64,000 nt of DNA from positions 1 to 64,000 of the forward strand of contig CAKULF010000007.1 of NCBI GenBank assembly GCA_934667125.1, given 5' to 3'. The notes under the pieces were generated by a model. The model was not told where the DNA came from and did not search any database. It saw only the letters and a list, made by a program, of their open reading frames with translations. Shown here piece by piece: positions 51,773 through 62,053 of the stretch; position 1 is the first letter of the stretch; each line of letters opens with the position of its first letter. The DNA is from an uncultured Candidatus Melainabacteria bacterium (lineage in GTDB: Bacteria; Cyanobacteriota; Vampirovibrionia; Gastranaerophilales; Gastranaerophilaceae). A program made the translations under genes and the position numbers.

Positions 51773-54331
51773 ATGGAAGATATCAAAGTAATTCGTGAAG
51801 AGTTTAAAAAATATTTATATAAACAGGTAGCAGATAATAAATTAAGTAAAGTTGATGCAGATACTCAATATTCTGATGCAGATTATATTAGGAAACATGA
51901 AGATGATTTACTAATAAGTTATTATAGTATATTTATATCTAATGAAAGATTTGAACAGGCTTTGCTAAATTTAAAAAAACATTTTCAAAATCAGGGTAAA
52001 AGTGATTCAACATTTTATGCTTATAAAAGAGCATTAAATTCATATAAAATGTTTTTTGAAGAATATATAAAAGGTCAATTAAAGGTATATTTAGTCAAGT
52101 ATTTTACACATAAATCTTCGCCGAATTACGATGAACAATACAAATATGATTACTTTGCAAAAAATAGCTATATATTTGATGATTTAAATGATTTATCTGA
52201 AAAATTTATTCAATTAGGTTCTCCAAACTTTGTTCCTTATGTGTGGAAAAGCAGCATGTTTAGGCATTTAGCTCTAAAACATACTTTTAAATTTTCTCAA
52301 ATTTTAGAAAATCTTTTTAATGAAACATTACCTATAAATACTCGTATTGAAGATTTTAGAAAAGATATTAAGGAAATTTTGTTAGAAGATTCTGAATGGA
52401 ATAACAAAGATATGATTGATCCATCAGTAGAATCAGCTTCGTTTTTCTTGTCATTAAAATATCCTAATAAGTATCTGTTATTTACAAGAATAAAACCATA
52501 TACAAACTTTTCTAAAGATTTTCATTTAGGTTTAGAAAAGTTTAATAATGAAGATAGGTATATTGCATGGATTGATTACTGTAAAAATAATCTAATACCA
52601 CTATTGAATAGCTACTGCAATTCTAATTGTAATTTACTAGACTGCCAAGATTTTATTTGGTTTGTTTTTAATCAAAATAAAGGAGATAATATGAGCCTTA
52701 AAGAAAAATTTATTAAATATGTTTATGATGTTGTGTATAAATCTAACCAAAGTTATTTACAATATGGTAAAAAAATAGAAAATTTGGATAATGTGATTTT
52801 AAATTTAACAAATAAACAAATTTATGAAATACAAAATTCTGAAGAGCTATCTTCGTTGTTATTCCAATTAAAAAAGATAAGCGAATGGCAACATTATAAC
52901 CATAAAAATGGTAATGGGATTCCTTATGCAATATTAAATACTCATTACAGAAAATTCATACAAAACAATATTGTAAAAGATAACTCAATGAAACAAGAAG
53001 CAAATTTTGCACAAGAAAAAATTTATCAACCATTAAATCAAATTTTATACGGACCTCCTGGAACTGGTAAGACATATAGTGTAAGAAAATATATAGCTGA
53101 TATAGTTAGGCAGAATCCCGGTTTAAAAGCTGATAATGAAGAACAAAGAATTAATGACGTGGTGAGAGATTTGAGTTGGTATTCTGCTATTGGATTATCG
53201 ATGTATCAAAATGGGAAACACAAAAAATACAAAGTTGCAGATTTAATGGAACAAAAAATTATTAAAGTGTTCTCATTAACACGAGAAAATAAGAACATTA
53301 GAGCTGCATTATGGGCTCAGATGCAAATGCATACACCTTCAGATTGTCAAACTGTAAACTATACTAACAGACAGGCACCTTTTATTTTTGAAAAAAACAA
53401 TAATTCAGAATGGTCATTAACCGAAGATGGGATAAGATTTATTGAAGAAAATCTAGCTGATCAATTAGAATTTTTAAATGCAAAGAATTCACAACGAAAA
53501 ATCGAAGATTTTTATAAATTTATTACATTCCATCAATCATATTCGTATGAAGAATTTGTTGAAGGTATCAAACCAAAAATTAATAATGATGATGATAATT
53601 CAACTATATCTTATGAATATAATCGTGGGATTTTTAAAGAAATTTGTCAACAAGCAAATTCCGATCCAAGTAACAATTATTTGCTAATAATTGATGAAAT
53701 CAACAGAGGTAATATTTCTAAAATTTTTGGGGAACTTATTACCTTAATAGAACCTGATAAAAGGGTTGTTCCAAATGGAGAAAGAATTTTTGAAAATACA
53801 AAAACTAAAAACGAAGAGCTTGTCGTAACATTGCCATACACAGAATCAAAATTTGGAGTTCCAAGCAATTTATATATTTTAGGCACAATGAACACGTCTG
53901 ACCGTTCTATTGCATCAATAGATATTGCTTTACGTCGTCGTTTTAAGTTTGTTGAAATGATGCCGCAAAAAGAACTTGTTGCAGATTTTGGAATTGGTTT
54001 TGCAAATATTTTTGAAAACTTAAACACAAAAATTAAAATTCTGTTAGACCGTGACCATCAAATCGGACATAGTTATTTTATCAAAACAAAATATGAAAAT
54101 GCAGGAATTGACGAACTTAAAGAAATTTGGTTTAGTGAAATACTACCATTATTGAATGAATATTTTTATTGCGATTGGGAAAAATTAAAATTAATTATTC
54201 CTGGATTTGTCAAAAAACTTGATGTGCCAGAAACGTTAAAGAATGAATGCGATGATTCTATATATGAATTTAAAACATTTGATGAAATTGCAGATTTTGA
54301 CAAAGCATTAAATCAAGAAAAATTTGAATAG
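51773..54331 (+). CDS. mcrB: McrB-type AAA+ GTPase of a modification-dependent restriction system
   Basis: 852 aa. Residues 1-400 form a specificity region not similar to E. coli McrB that I can assign (includes SLKYPNKYLLFTRIKPYTNF). The AAA+ module starts with Walker A YGPPGTGKT (426-434), then LLIIDEINRGNISKIFGELI (Walker B and the McrB NR motif), LGTMNTSDRSIASIDIALRR and a C-terminal lid. McrB binds modified DNA and drives translocation with GTP to feed McrC. AAGGA upstream; an extended -10 TGATACTCT lies at about 51746. McrC follows 8 bp on. Confidence 0.9.
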   Translation: MEDIKVIREEFKKYLYKQVADNKLSKVDADTQYSDADYIRKHEDDLLISYYSIFISNERFEQALLNLKKHFQNQGKSDSTFYAYKRALNSYKMFFEEYIKGQLKVYLVKYFTHKSSPNYDEQYKYDYFAKNSYIFDDLNDLSEKFIQLGSPNFVPYVWKSSMFRHLALKHTFKFSQILENLFNETLPINTRIEDFRKDIKEILLEDSEWNNKDMIDPSVESASFFLSLKYPNKYLLFTRIKPYTNFSKDFHLGLEKFNNEDRYIAWIDYCKNNLIPLLNSYCNSNCNLLDCQDFIWFVFNQNKGDNMSLKEKFIKYVYDVVYKSNQSYLQYGKKIENLDNVILNLTNKQIYEIQNSEELSSLLFQLKKISEWQHYNHKNGNGIPYAILNTHYRKFIQNNIVKDNSMKQEANFAQEKIYQPLNQILYGPPGTGKTYSVRKYIADIVRQNPGLKADNEEQRINDVVRDLSWYSAIGLSMYQNGKHKKYKVADLMEQKIIKVFSLTRENKNIRAALWAQMQMHTPSDCQTVNYTNRQAPFIFEKNNNSEWSLTEDGIRFIEENLADQLEFLNAKNSQRKIEDFYKFITFHQSYSYEEFVEGIKPKINNDDDNSTISYEYNRGIFKEICQQANSDPSNNYLLIIDEINRGNISKIFGELITLIEPDKRVVPNGERIFENTKTKNEELVVTLPYTESKFGVPSNLYILGTMNTSDRSIASIDIALRRRFKFVEMMPQKELVADFGIGFANIFENLNTKIKILLDRDHQIGHSYFIKTKYENAGIDELKEIWFSEILPLLNEYFYCDWEKLKLIIPGFVKKLDVPETLKNECDDSIYEFKTFDEIADFDKALNQEKFE

Positions 54332-54339
54332 GTAATCAA

Positions 54340-55587
54340 ATGGCAGAACCTATTGTTGTTAAAGAATATTCTAAAAAAATATTGAAAGATTGTGATTTAG
54401 AAAAATTGCATAATTACTTAGAATGTCAAAAATTAACATCCGTTTTAAAAGTTACACATAATGGCATAGAGACAACTTCTTGGGTTGGAGTTATAAAATA
54501 CAAAAATACTCATTTTCAGATTTTTCCTAAATTAATATGCAATAATGAAGACAAAGAAAATATTTTAAAGAATTTGATCTTTATGCTTTCTTATACAAAA
54601 AAGTTGGATATAAAAACAAGTAATGAAGCAAAATTATCAACTGCCAAAAATCCATTTATTGAGATACTTATAAGGGAATACGCAAAATCGCTTTTTGAAT
54701 GTTTAAAGCGTTTAACACCGAATAAATACGTAAGAGAAGAAGATAATCTGAGTTATTTAAAAGGGAAAATAAAATTTACTGAAAATATCCGGCATAACAG
54801 TTTAAATCAAGCAAAATTTTATTGTGAATATGATGAGTTTTCAGAAAATAATATTTTAAATCAGTTATTTTTATTTGTATCTACATGTTTATATAATATT
54901 TCGAATGATAGTAACAATAAGAAAACTTTAAAATTTATAATGAACTATTATTCAGATATAAAATTAGTTCGTTTCGATAAATTTAATGCAGAAAAAATAA
55001 AGTTATCTCGCAATCAGGAGTTATTCGAAAAACCTTTCAATTTGGCAAAAATGTTTGTTGAAAAAACAAGTGTAGATTTATCTAAAAATAAGTTTGAAAA
55101 TATTACTCTAATTTGGGACATGAATAAATTATTTGAAGAATTTGTTTTTGAAATAATGAAAAAGAATGAATCGGAGTTGGGATGCAAGTTAACAGCCCAA
55201 AGAGGAAGGAAGTTATTAGTTGGAGATACAAGCAAAAAAAGAAACACCTTTGTAGATATAATAATAGAAAAAATTAATGGCGAAAAAATTGTTTTAGATA
55301 CCAAATATAAAAAATTTGTATCTTCTGATGATTTTTCTAATGCTGATGTATTTCAAGTTTCAACGTATTGTTTGCTACATAAAGCAAAACATGCAATTCT
55401 TCTATACCCGAAGTGGGATGCTTCGGCTCAGGAGAATGATTTTCATCTAAATATAGACAATCCTAGCGAAAGTGATATATATCAAATAGATTTTAAAACA
55501 ATAAATTTACAATATGATTATATTGGTAAAAAAGAAAATTTAGAAAAAATAAAAGAAGATATAAAAAGGATTTTAAACGTAGCTTAA
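54340..55587 (+). CDS. mcrC: McrC-type restriction endonuclease subunit
   Basis: 415 aa, complete. The N-terminal beta domain (GVIKYKNTHFQIFPKL) is the McrB-interacting part; the C-terminal PD-(D/E)xK nuclease has D306 in VDIIIE and D320-T-K322 in VLDTKYK. McrC cleaves DNA with modified cytosine (or other modified bases) with McrB. The 3' end meets a minus-strand small gene with a 4-bp overlap. Confidence 0.9.
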   Translation: MAEPIVVKEYSKKILKDCDLEKLHNYLECQKLTSVLKVTHNGIETTSWVGVIKYKNTHFQIFPKLICNNEDKENILKNLIFMLSYTKKLDIKTSNEAKLSTAKNPFIEILIREYAKSLFECLKRLTPNKYVREEDNLSYLKGKIKFTENIRHNSLNQAKFYCEYDEFSENNILNQLFLFVSTCLYNISNDSNNKKTLKFIMNYYSDIKLVRFDKFNAEKIKLSRNQELFEKPFNLAKMFVEKTSVDLSKNKFENITLIWDMNKLFEEFVFEIMKKNESELGCKLTAQRGRKLLVGDTSKKRNTFVDIIIEKINGEKIVLDTKYKKFVSSDDFSNADVFQVSTYCLLHKAKHAILLYPKWDASAQENDFHLNIDNPSESDIYQIDFKTINLQYDYIGKKENLEKIKEDIKRILNVA

Positions 55588-55817
55588 AGCTTTTCAATAT
55601 ACAAATTAGAATTTCCAAAATGATTGAAATTCCACTGAAGTTCAAAATAAAAATTAAATTCCAAAGAATTGTCATCTTTGAACTTCCAAGAGTATTTATT
55701 TAATTGTGTTTTGCGGTAACTTTCAAACGCATCCTGAATTTCTTTTGCAAACTTTATCCTAAATTCTGAATACGGAATGTCCAACGTTTCTTTAGTTAAT
55801 TTATTTTTCAAAATCAT
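55584..55817 (-). CDS. Small hypothetical protein
   Basis: 77 aa from the ATG at 55817 (GAGGA upstream, inside the preceding gene). Aromatic-rich C-terminus (SWKFKDDNSLEFNFYFELQW). Not recognised. Overlaps the 66-aa gene by 17 bp, indicating an operon. Confidence 0.55.
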   Translation of the reverse strand: MILKNKLTKETLDIPYSEFRIKFAKEIQDAFESYRKTQLNKYSWKFKDDNSLEFNFYFELQWNFNHFGNSNLYIEKL

Positions 55818-56001
55818 CTTCAAATCCTCTGATATTATCTAGTTCTATATTGTAGCGTTTTCCTATTTTATCAACACAGGTGACAAAATCTATTGTTTTA
55901 TCGGCAAACTTGTTTTGCCAAATGCAAATCAGCAAACCAATTTCTTGCGTTTTTAAGTTTAAAATCTTTGTTCCGTATAACTTGTAATCTTTTTCAACCA
56001 T
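55801..56001 (-). CDS. Small hypothetical protein
   Basis: 66 aa, beta-rich (KLYGTKILNLKTQEIGLLIC). AAAGGAGC upstream of the ATG. First gene of a two-gene unit whose promoter region carries the 14-bp ACTTGATGTTTCTT (minus strand) also found before the HTH gene at 62868. Confidence 0.6.
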   Translation of the reverse strand: MVEKDYKLYGTKILNLKTQEIGLLICIWQNKFADKTIDFVTCVDKIGKRYNIELDNIRGFEDDFEK

Positions 56002-56043
56002 AATCTGCTCCTTTCAAGCTACGCCATTCATCACTCTTTTAGT

Positions 56044-56057
56044 AAGAAACATCAAGT
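56044..56057 (-). promoter_or_regulatory. Shared 14-bp promoter motif copy 1
   Basis: Minus strand ACTTGATGTTTCTT; TTGATG could be a -35 box for the 66-aa gene. Identical to 62916-62929. A TTGTATCATTT-type sequence is also shared near both sites. Confidence 0.55.
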
Positions 56058-56118
56058 ATATGTACCTGAAATTGTATCATTTTGACATAATAATTTTTAA
56101 ACAGCTTTTAAACGCCTT

Positions 56119-56352
56119 TTAAACGGCATTTAAATCTTCAACTTCTTTTTCGTGGTTTATAAAGAATGCATTCAACACATCCGCATCATTTCGCAGGTGT
56201 TTAACAACTGGCGCGAGATTATAACATCCTTCTATTTCAGGTTGATTGCTAACAAAATAATCAATAATTACAGCTGTGTTATAAATATTCTCCGACCATT
56301 TACTTAATTGATTAAACTCCTTTGGTGTAATATTCATTCTGACTTTTTCCAT
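56119..56352 (-). CDS. Small hypothetical protein
   Basis: 77 aa, helical and acidic, with MEKVRMNITPKEFNQLSKW as a possible DNA- or protein-binding start. Excellent Shine-Dalgarno AAAGGAGG. Not recognised; such small genes are common next to element-borne restriction genes. Confidence 0.6.
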   Translation of the reverse strand: MEKVRMNITPKEFNQLSKWSENIYNTAVIIDYFVSNQPEIEGCYNLAPVVKHLRNDADVLNAFFINHEKEVEDLNAV

Positions 56353-56468
56353 ACGACCTCCTTTGTTGTGTCGTATTCATTTCTCATAATTGAAATATAT
56401 TCAAGTTTTAGGTTAATATTTTTACAATAAGATAATAACTCATATTCATGATACTATAACAGTAAGCT

Positions 56469-59400
56469 ATGGATAAAAATATTGCAAAAGAAAAATTAAA
56501 AGTTTTAGTCTGTGAGTATGAAGAATTTATCAATACTTCTAGATTAGAAGAAATCAGCGAAGAAACCATTAGGGTATGGTTAAATAAATTTTTGGGTATT
56601 TTTGGATGGGATGTAAGGCAAACCAATGAAATTTTGCAAGAGAAAAAATTAGTAGGAGAATGGGCACAACGATTAGAAAAGATTGAATCAGAGCATAACA
56701 AACCAGATTATACTTTCGTAAATGGGAAACAGATAAAAACGTTTCTTGATGCAAAATCATTAAAAGTTGATATATTTAATAATCGAGATGTAGCATTTCA
56801 AATAAGATCATATGGATGGTCTGCAATGGTACCTTGTGCTTTCGTATCGAATTTTTCTCAATTGGTTATTTACGACTGTACATTTACTCCGGATATCAAA
56901 CAAGATGCTTCATTGGGCACTCGGAAATTTACTTATAAAGAATATTTGGATAATTTTGACATTATATACGCTCACTTCAGTAAAGAAAATGTATACAAAA
57001 ATTATCTTGAAATTGAATATACACCTGAAAAAGCGGAAGGGGTACAAAGCCTAGATAGCAATTTTACCGAATTCATGTCAAAATTTAGATTTCTTTTAGC
57101 GGAACAATTAGTAAAAAGTAATGCCATTTTTACTGAGAATAAGAACTTTTTAAATTATATTATTCAAATAATTATTGATAGAATAATTTTTATCCGAGTT
57201 TGTGAATCTCGTGGATTAGAACAGATCTTTATTTTGAAAAACTATCTCTCAGATAAATCTGGTTTTTGGAAAAAATTTAAACATAGTTGCTATTTTGATT
57301 TTTATGAACACTATGATGGTGCAATGTTTTCATTAGATCACTTATTAGATGATATTGTACTAGAAAATAGTATATTCGAAGAATTTATAAATAAATTATA
57401 TTATCCTAGTCCGTATAGATTCGACGTAATACATCCAGATATTATAGCTAAAATATATGAAGGCTTTTTGTCAAAAGAATTAGGCTTCACTGAGGGAAAA
57501 ATTCAAGAAAATTTAAAACCAGATTATGTAAAAACAAATGGAGTTATCCCAACTCCAAGTTTTTTAGTACAACCTCTTTGCAGAGAGACAATTAATTTAG
57601 ATCATATTAAAACAATCGATGAATTATTAAATATAAAAATATTAGACCCATGCTGTGGTTCAGGCATATTTTTAATTAATTGCTTTGATATTTTGTCAAA
57701 AAAAATGGTAGAAATTATCCATAACGATTCCAGTATCGTAAATAAAGAATTATATATAAAAATCGATAATTCATATCATTTGACAATAAAAGCTAAACAA
57801 ATGCTTTTTATACGATGCATTCACGGTGTTGACTATGATGCCATGGCTGTAGAAGTAACAAAAATGTCATTAGCATTAAAATTAATCGATATTGACAATA
57901 CTAACTCATTAACTGAAGTAGGTGCATTTGGAAAACAAATATTAAAAGATATCCACAAAAACATATTGTTAGGAAATACTCTTGTTGATATAGATATTGA
58001 ACTTCCAGTTGAAGTAATTGATGAAATTCGTCCATTTGACATAAAACACAGATTTAAAGAAGTTTTTGAACATAACAATGGTTTTACATACATTATAGGT
58101 AATCCTCCGTATGTTGAGACGAAGCACTATAAAAATAATTACTCGGATATGCATAAATATATAAAAGATCATTATAATAGTTATTCTGGCAAAGCAGATT
58201 TGGCAGTCATATTTATTGAAAGATGTAAATCTTTACTTTCAGAGAATGGGTGTCTTAGTTTTATTGTTCAAAAACGTTGGTTTAAAACAGATTATGGAAC
58301 AAATATTCGTAATGAAATTTACGATAAGGTTACTAAAATTATAGATTTTGAAGCCACCGATTTATTTGAAAATCGCATAACATATGTTGCAATTATTGTA
58401 CTTGGATCAAATGTATCAAATAAATTAAACTATAATTTAATCAAAGGTGATAAAAATCAAGCCAAATCCTATTTAGAAAATTATTACAATAAAAATATGC
58501 AATATGATTCAATCAATAATTCTGAATTTAAGGATAAAACTTGGTCGTTTGCTAAAAAGGAATTAATAGAAATTTTAAATAATGCAAGAGTCAGATGTGG
58601 TACCATAGAAACCGCAAAAGGTATAAATATATCGGTAGGAATACAGCTTTTATGGAAAAAATTATACCAATTTCAAAATTGTAAGGTTAATGCAAATACA
58701 ATAACAGGCATTAATGGACTGGGAGAAACTGTTACATTAGAAAAAGATATCGTTAAACCTTTAATAAAAAATGATAAATTATACTGTTTTAAAGAAATAA
58801 ACACAACAACATATTGTTTATTCCCATATAAAAATGGAGTTGATAGAATACCCTTTGATGAAATGCCAAAGTTGGCAAAGAATTATTTAAATAAATGTGA
58901 GACTTTAATAAAAGAAAAAGTAGAACATAGAGAGGGAATTTATTGGCATACATTTACAAGAGAAAATAACCAAGATTCATATTCAAAAAATAAAATAATT
59001 GTTCCAATGACCCACTTGGATACAATTGCTACTTTTGTAAATGCAAATTCTGGGTATATGGACAATTCTAATGTAAATTTTATTACATTAGATAATCCAA
59101 GTATAGAAGTAGCAAAATCTATCACTGCAATATTAAATTCTACCATTTTTTCTGTTTTTGCAAAATTGGAAGCAAATCCACAGTCTGGAGGTTATTATAA
59201 ATTTAATAAACAATTTTTAAATCCAGTACCATTACCAATTATAGTTTTAGAACAATCTCCTGAATTAATCAATGTGCTATCTAATATTGTGGATGAAATT
59301 ACAGATTTACAAATGACATATCTAAAAAGTATTAGTGCTAAGAAAAATATATATAGACAAATACTAAATAAAAAATGGCAAATTTTAGATAATCTATGCT

Positions 59401-59501
59401 ATAAATTATATGGCTTATCTAAGAAAGAAATAGAATTAATCGTAAATGAAGGACGAACAATTGATCGTGTAGATCTACTAGATATACAGGAGGGTGCATG
59501 A
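56469..59501 (+). CDS. Type IIG (Eco57I-like) restriction endonuclease-methyltransferase
   Basis: 1010 aa. N-terminal PD-(D/E)xK nuclease: KPDY with D80 and D94-A-K96 in FLDAKS. Helical linker, then a gamma-class N6-adenine methyltransferase with SAM motif LDPCCGSG (392-399) and catalytic NPPY (545-548), and a C-terminal target-recognition region (about 720-1000) with the PSIEVAKSITAILNSTIF element of TaqI/Eco57I-type proteins. Size and layout match the bifunctional R.Eco57I class (about 1000 aa). TATAAC about 16 bp upstream of the ATG. Its stop overlaps the next start (ATGA). Confidence 0.88.
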   Translation: MDKNIAKEKLKVLVCEYEEFINTSRLEEISEETIRVWLNKFLGIFGWDVRQTNEILQEKKLVGEWAQRLEKIESEHNKPDYTFVNGKQIKTFLDAKSLKVDIFNNRDVAFQIRSYGWSAMVPCAFVSNFSQLVIYDCTFTPDIKQDASLGTRKFTYKEYLDNFDIIYAHFSKENVYKNYLEIEYTPEKAEGVQSLDSNFTEFMSKFRFLLAEQLVKSNAIFTENKNFLNYIIQIIIDRIIFIRVCESRGLEQIFILKNYLSDKSGFWKKFKHSCYFDFYEHYDGAMFSLDHLLDDIVLENSIFEEFINKLYYPSPYRFDVIHPDIIAKIYEGFLSKELGFTEGKIQENLKPDYVKTNGVIPTPSFLVQPLCRETINLDHIKTIDELLNIKILDPCCGSGIFLINCFDILSKKMVEIIHNDSSIVNKELYIKIDNSYHLTIKAKQMLFIRCIHGVDYDAMAVEVTKMSLALKLIDIDNTNSLTEVGAFGKQILKDIHKNILLGNTLVDIDIELPVEVIDEIRPFDIKHRFKEVFEHNNGFTYIIGNPPYVETKHYKNNYSDMHKYIKDHYNSYSGKADLAVIFIERCKSLLSENGCLSFIVQKRWFKTDYGTNIRNEIYDKVTKIIDFEATDLFENRITYVAIIVLGSNVSNKLNYNLIKGDKNQAKSYLENYYNKNMQYDSINNSEFKDKTWSFAKKELIEILNNARVRCGTIETAKGINISVGIQLLWKKLYQFQNCKVNANTITGINGLGETVTLEKDIVKPLIKNDKLYCFKEINTTTYCLFPYKNGVDRIPFDEMPKLAKNYLNKCETLIKEKVEHREGIYWHTFTRENNQDSYSKNKIIVPMTHLDTIATFVNANSGYMDNSNVNFITLDNPSIEVAKSITAILNSTIFSVFAKLEANPQSGGYYKFNKQFLNPVPLPIIVLEQSPELINVLSNIVDEITDLQMTYLKSISAKKNIYRQILNKKWQILDNLCYKLYGLSKKEIELIVNEGRTIDRVDLLDIQEGA

Positions 59502-61309
59502 AGCAGTTCATTAATAAAATTAAAAAAATAGTAAGTGATGTAGATATCTGCGAACAATGCATTATCAAGTTATTTTTAGATGTAAATAATATAAATTATA
59601 ATAATTCCAGATTTTTTGTTTCATATTTTTTAAATATTGATAATGCTAAATATGATAAGATAAAATCAGTTTTTGAATCTATGAAAATTAAGCCTTCAAT
59701 ATCAAATTTAATAGAGATATTTGAACTACTAATTCCTGATGATGATAAAAAAATTAACGGGATTGTTTATACCCCAGATAGTATAAAACAATGTATTATT
59801 CATTATGTTTTAGGCAGCAATCCTATTGGTAAAATTTGCGATCCTTCTTGTGGTTGTGGTTCGTTTTTAATATCTTGCGCAATATATTTAAATAAAACTT
59901 TTAAACTTTCATACACAGAAATTTTTGAGAAGTATATATACGGCATGGATATTTCAGGAAAAAGCATAATAAAAGCGCAAATTTTATATAGATTTATTAT
60001 GCTACTTAATCATGAGAATGATAACCAGCTTAAATGCAATTTAAAAGTCTGCGATTCTTTAGATAAAAATAATAAATTTTTGAAAAATATAAAATTTGAT
60101 TACATTGTAGGAAACCCACCATATGTACGTTCAAAAAATATTGATGAATATATGAAAAATAATTTAAAAAATTGGAAATCATCTAGTTCCGGAAATGTAG
60201 ATCTTTATATTCCATTTTTTGAACTTGGTTTAAATTTATTAAAAGATAATGGGATTTTAGGTTATATTACACCGAATACATATCTACAAAGCATAAATGG
60301 TCGCTCCTTACGAAATTACCTGCTTGCTTCAAATTATCATATAAAAGTTCTTGACTATAAAGATAATAAAATATTTAAAAAAGCAACTAACTATACTGCG
60401 GTAACTATAATAAGTAAAAAGTCGTCTCAATTTGAAATATCCTATTTGTCTATAAATGATATTGAAAAAATAGATGATTCAGCAAGTGTAATATATAACA
60501 ATAATAATTTTAAGTTTAATCAACCATGGAAAATGTGTAACAATGATTATCTTTCAATGATAAAAATAATCAATAAAATGGAAAATAAATTGGGTAATTA
60601 TAAAATTAAAAATGGTTTGGCAACCTTAAAAAATGACATTTATTTTTTTACTCCGTGTTCTGAAGACAAAAAATATTATTACAGAATATACAATAATAAA
60701 CATTATAAAATAGAAAAAGAACTCTGTATTAATGTTGCAAAGCCAAACATAATAAAAAATGAAATTGATTTAGAACAAAAAATCGAAAAAGCAATTTTTC
60801 CATATTTTTATAAGAATCATCAATATCATATTATAGATGAAAAAGTTATTCAAAATAATTACCCCGAAGCATATAAATTTCTAGTTGCTGTAAAAGACAT
60901 ATTACTCCGCAGAGATAAAGGAAAAGGTAATTATGCTGCGTGGTATGCATATGGAAGAACACAAGGCTTGAATAATCAAGGGAAGAAAATATTACTACCA
61001 TATATCGCAGATAAACCAACTGCTATTCTATCAAAAGATGAAAACATGTTATTTTACTGTGGTTATGCAGTTTTTGCCAATACCGATAAAGAACTATTAA
61101 TACTAAAAAAAATATTAACATCTGATGTATTTTGGAATTATATACAAAATACAAGCAAATCATATTCTAAAGGATATAAGGCTTTAGCAAAGAATTATAT
61201 AAAAGATTTTGGGATTCCAGAATTTAATGAAGCAGATAAAAAATTTTTATTAACTACTAGTAATAAAAATAAGATAAATGAATTTTTATACTCTAAATAT
61301 TCTGCATAA
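59498..61309 (+). CDS. Stand-alone N6-adenine DNA methyltransferase (Eco57I-like M subunit)
   Basis: 603 aa. VYTPDSIKQCIIHY, the SAM motif CDPSCGCGSF (114-123) and NPPY (206-209, in IVGNPPYVRS) place it in the same Eco57I/HsdM-like class; no nuclease domain. A target-recognition half follows (about 330-600). Eco57I-type systems pair a bifunctional RM protein with a separate methylase that protects both strands, and this coupled gene order fits that scheme. Recognition site unknown. Confidence 0.88.
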   Translation: MKQFINKIKKIVSDVDICEQCIIKLFLDVNNINYNNSRFFVSYFLNIDNAKYDKIKSVFESMKIKPSISNLIEIFELLIPDDDKKINGIVYTPDSIKQCIIHYVLGSNPIGKICDPSCGCGSFLISCAIYLNKTFKLSYTEIFEKYIYGMDISGKSIIKAQILYRFIMLLNHENDNQLKCNLKVCDSLDKNNKFLKNIKFDYIVGNPPYVRSKNIDEYMKNNLKNWKSSSSGNVDLYIPFFELGLNLLKDNGILGYITPNTYLQSINGRSLRNYLLASNYHIKVLDYKDNKIFKKATNYTAVTIISKKSSQFEISYLSINDIEKIDDSASVIYNNNNFKFNQPWKMCNNDYLSMIKIINKMENKLGNYKIKNGLATLKNDIYFFTPCSEDKKYYYRIYNNKHYKIEKELCINVAKPNIIKNEIDLEQKIEKAIFPYFYKNHQYHIIDEKVIQNNYPEAYKFLVAVKDILLRRDKGKGNYAAWYAYGRTQGLNNQGKKILLPYIADKPTAILSKDENMLFYCGYAVFANTDKELLILKKILTSDVFWNYIQNTSKSYSKGYKALAKNYIKDFGIPEFNEADKKFLLTTSNKNKINEFLYSKYSA

Positions 61310-61368
61310 ATAAATCTAAAAATATACCTTAAACTTATAATTTATCGAACTAATACTTTTACAAATTA

Positions 61369-62028
61369 TTACATTTGATCTAGCAGTTTGTAATAAATAT
61401 TAGGAATTGCCATATTTATTTTGGCGGCTAGCTCGATTGTTTCTTTAAAATCTTGCTTATGATACTTAGTTAGTTCTGCATAAATATCCATATAAAAAGG
61501 CTCTAGCATTTTAAAATATGTTTCAATTAAAGGTTTCAAAATAATAAAATCACCTTGTTTTTTTATAAATACTTTAGATAATTTTGTCCACCTATTATAT
61601 TGTTTGAATTCATGTGTTTCAAAGCATACTTGCTTATCAGGTGTAACATATGGAAAAGTCGTTTTATAATGCATTTGATAATTTCTTAAGTCTTTTATGA
61701 AAACGGCGATACTATTATTTTCGAATTGCTCCTTTATGTTTTTTGTGTAATGCTCATGTATCTCAGTATTTTTGTAGAAATTCATTACGCTTCTACAAGA
61801 ATCAATGAGCGCTGAAGTAGATGCCAAAAAATTAAAGATATACCTATTTAAATTCTCATTATGAAATAATAATAAAAAAGGTTCTGGCGCCAGTTGAATT
61901 CTTACAATTTCATTCATCAATTCTCTATAATTCAATATTAATGTATGGTAATTTTCATTGATAATTCCCATTCTATTAATAGCTTGCCAACCATTTGATT
62001 TAAATATTATTTCTTCATTTGTATTCAT
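61369..62028 (-). CDS. HEPN-like helical protein
   Basis: 219 aa, all helical. FIKDLRNYQMHYK contains R-N-Y-Q-M-H, an RX4H motif of the type used by HEPN RNases, and STSALIDSCRSVMNFYKN is a typical preceding helix. No other domain. Convergent with the methyltransferase, so it is a separate unit inside the restriction island. It may be a stand-alone defence RNase or the toxin half of a pair with no partner next to it. Confidence 0.5.
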   Translation of the reverse strand: MNTNEEIIFKSNGWQAINRMGIINENYHTLILNYRELMNEIVRIQLAPEPFLLLFHNENLNRYIFNFLASTSALIDSCRSVMNFYKNTEIHEHYTKNIKEQFENNSIAVFIKDLRNYQMHYKTTFPYVTPDKQVCFETHEFKQYNRWTKLSKVFIKKQGDFIILKPLIETYFKMLEPFYMDIYAELTKYHKQDFKETIELAAKINMAIPNIYYKLLDQM

Positions 62029-62053
62029 ATTTATATTTTATTACAAGCATATT

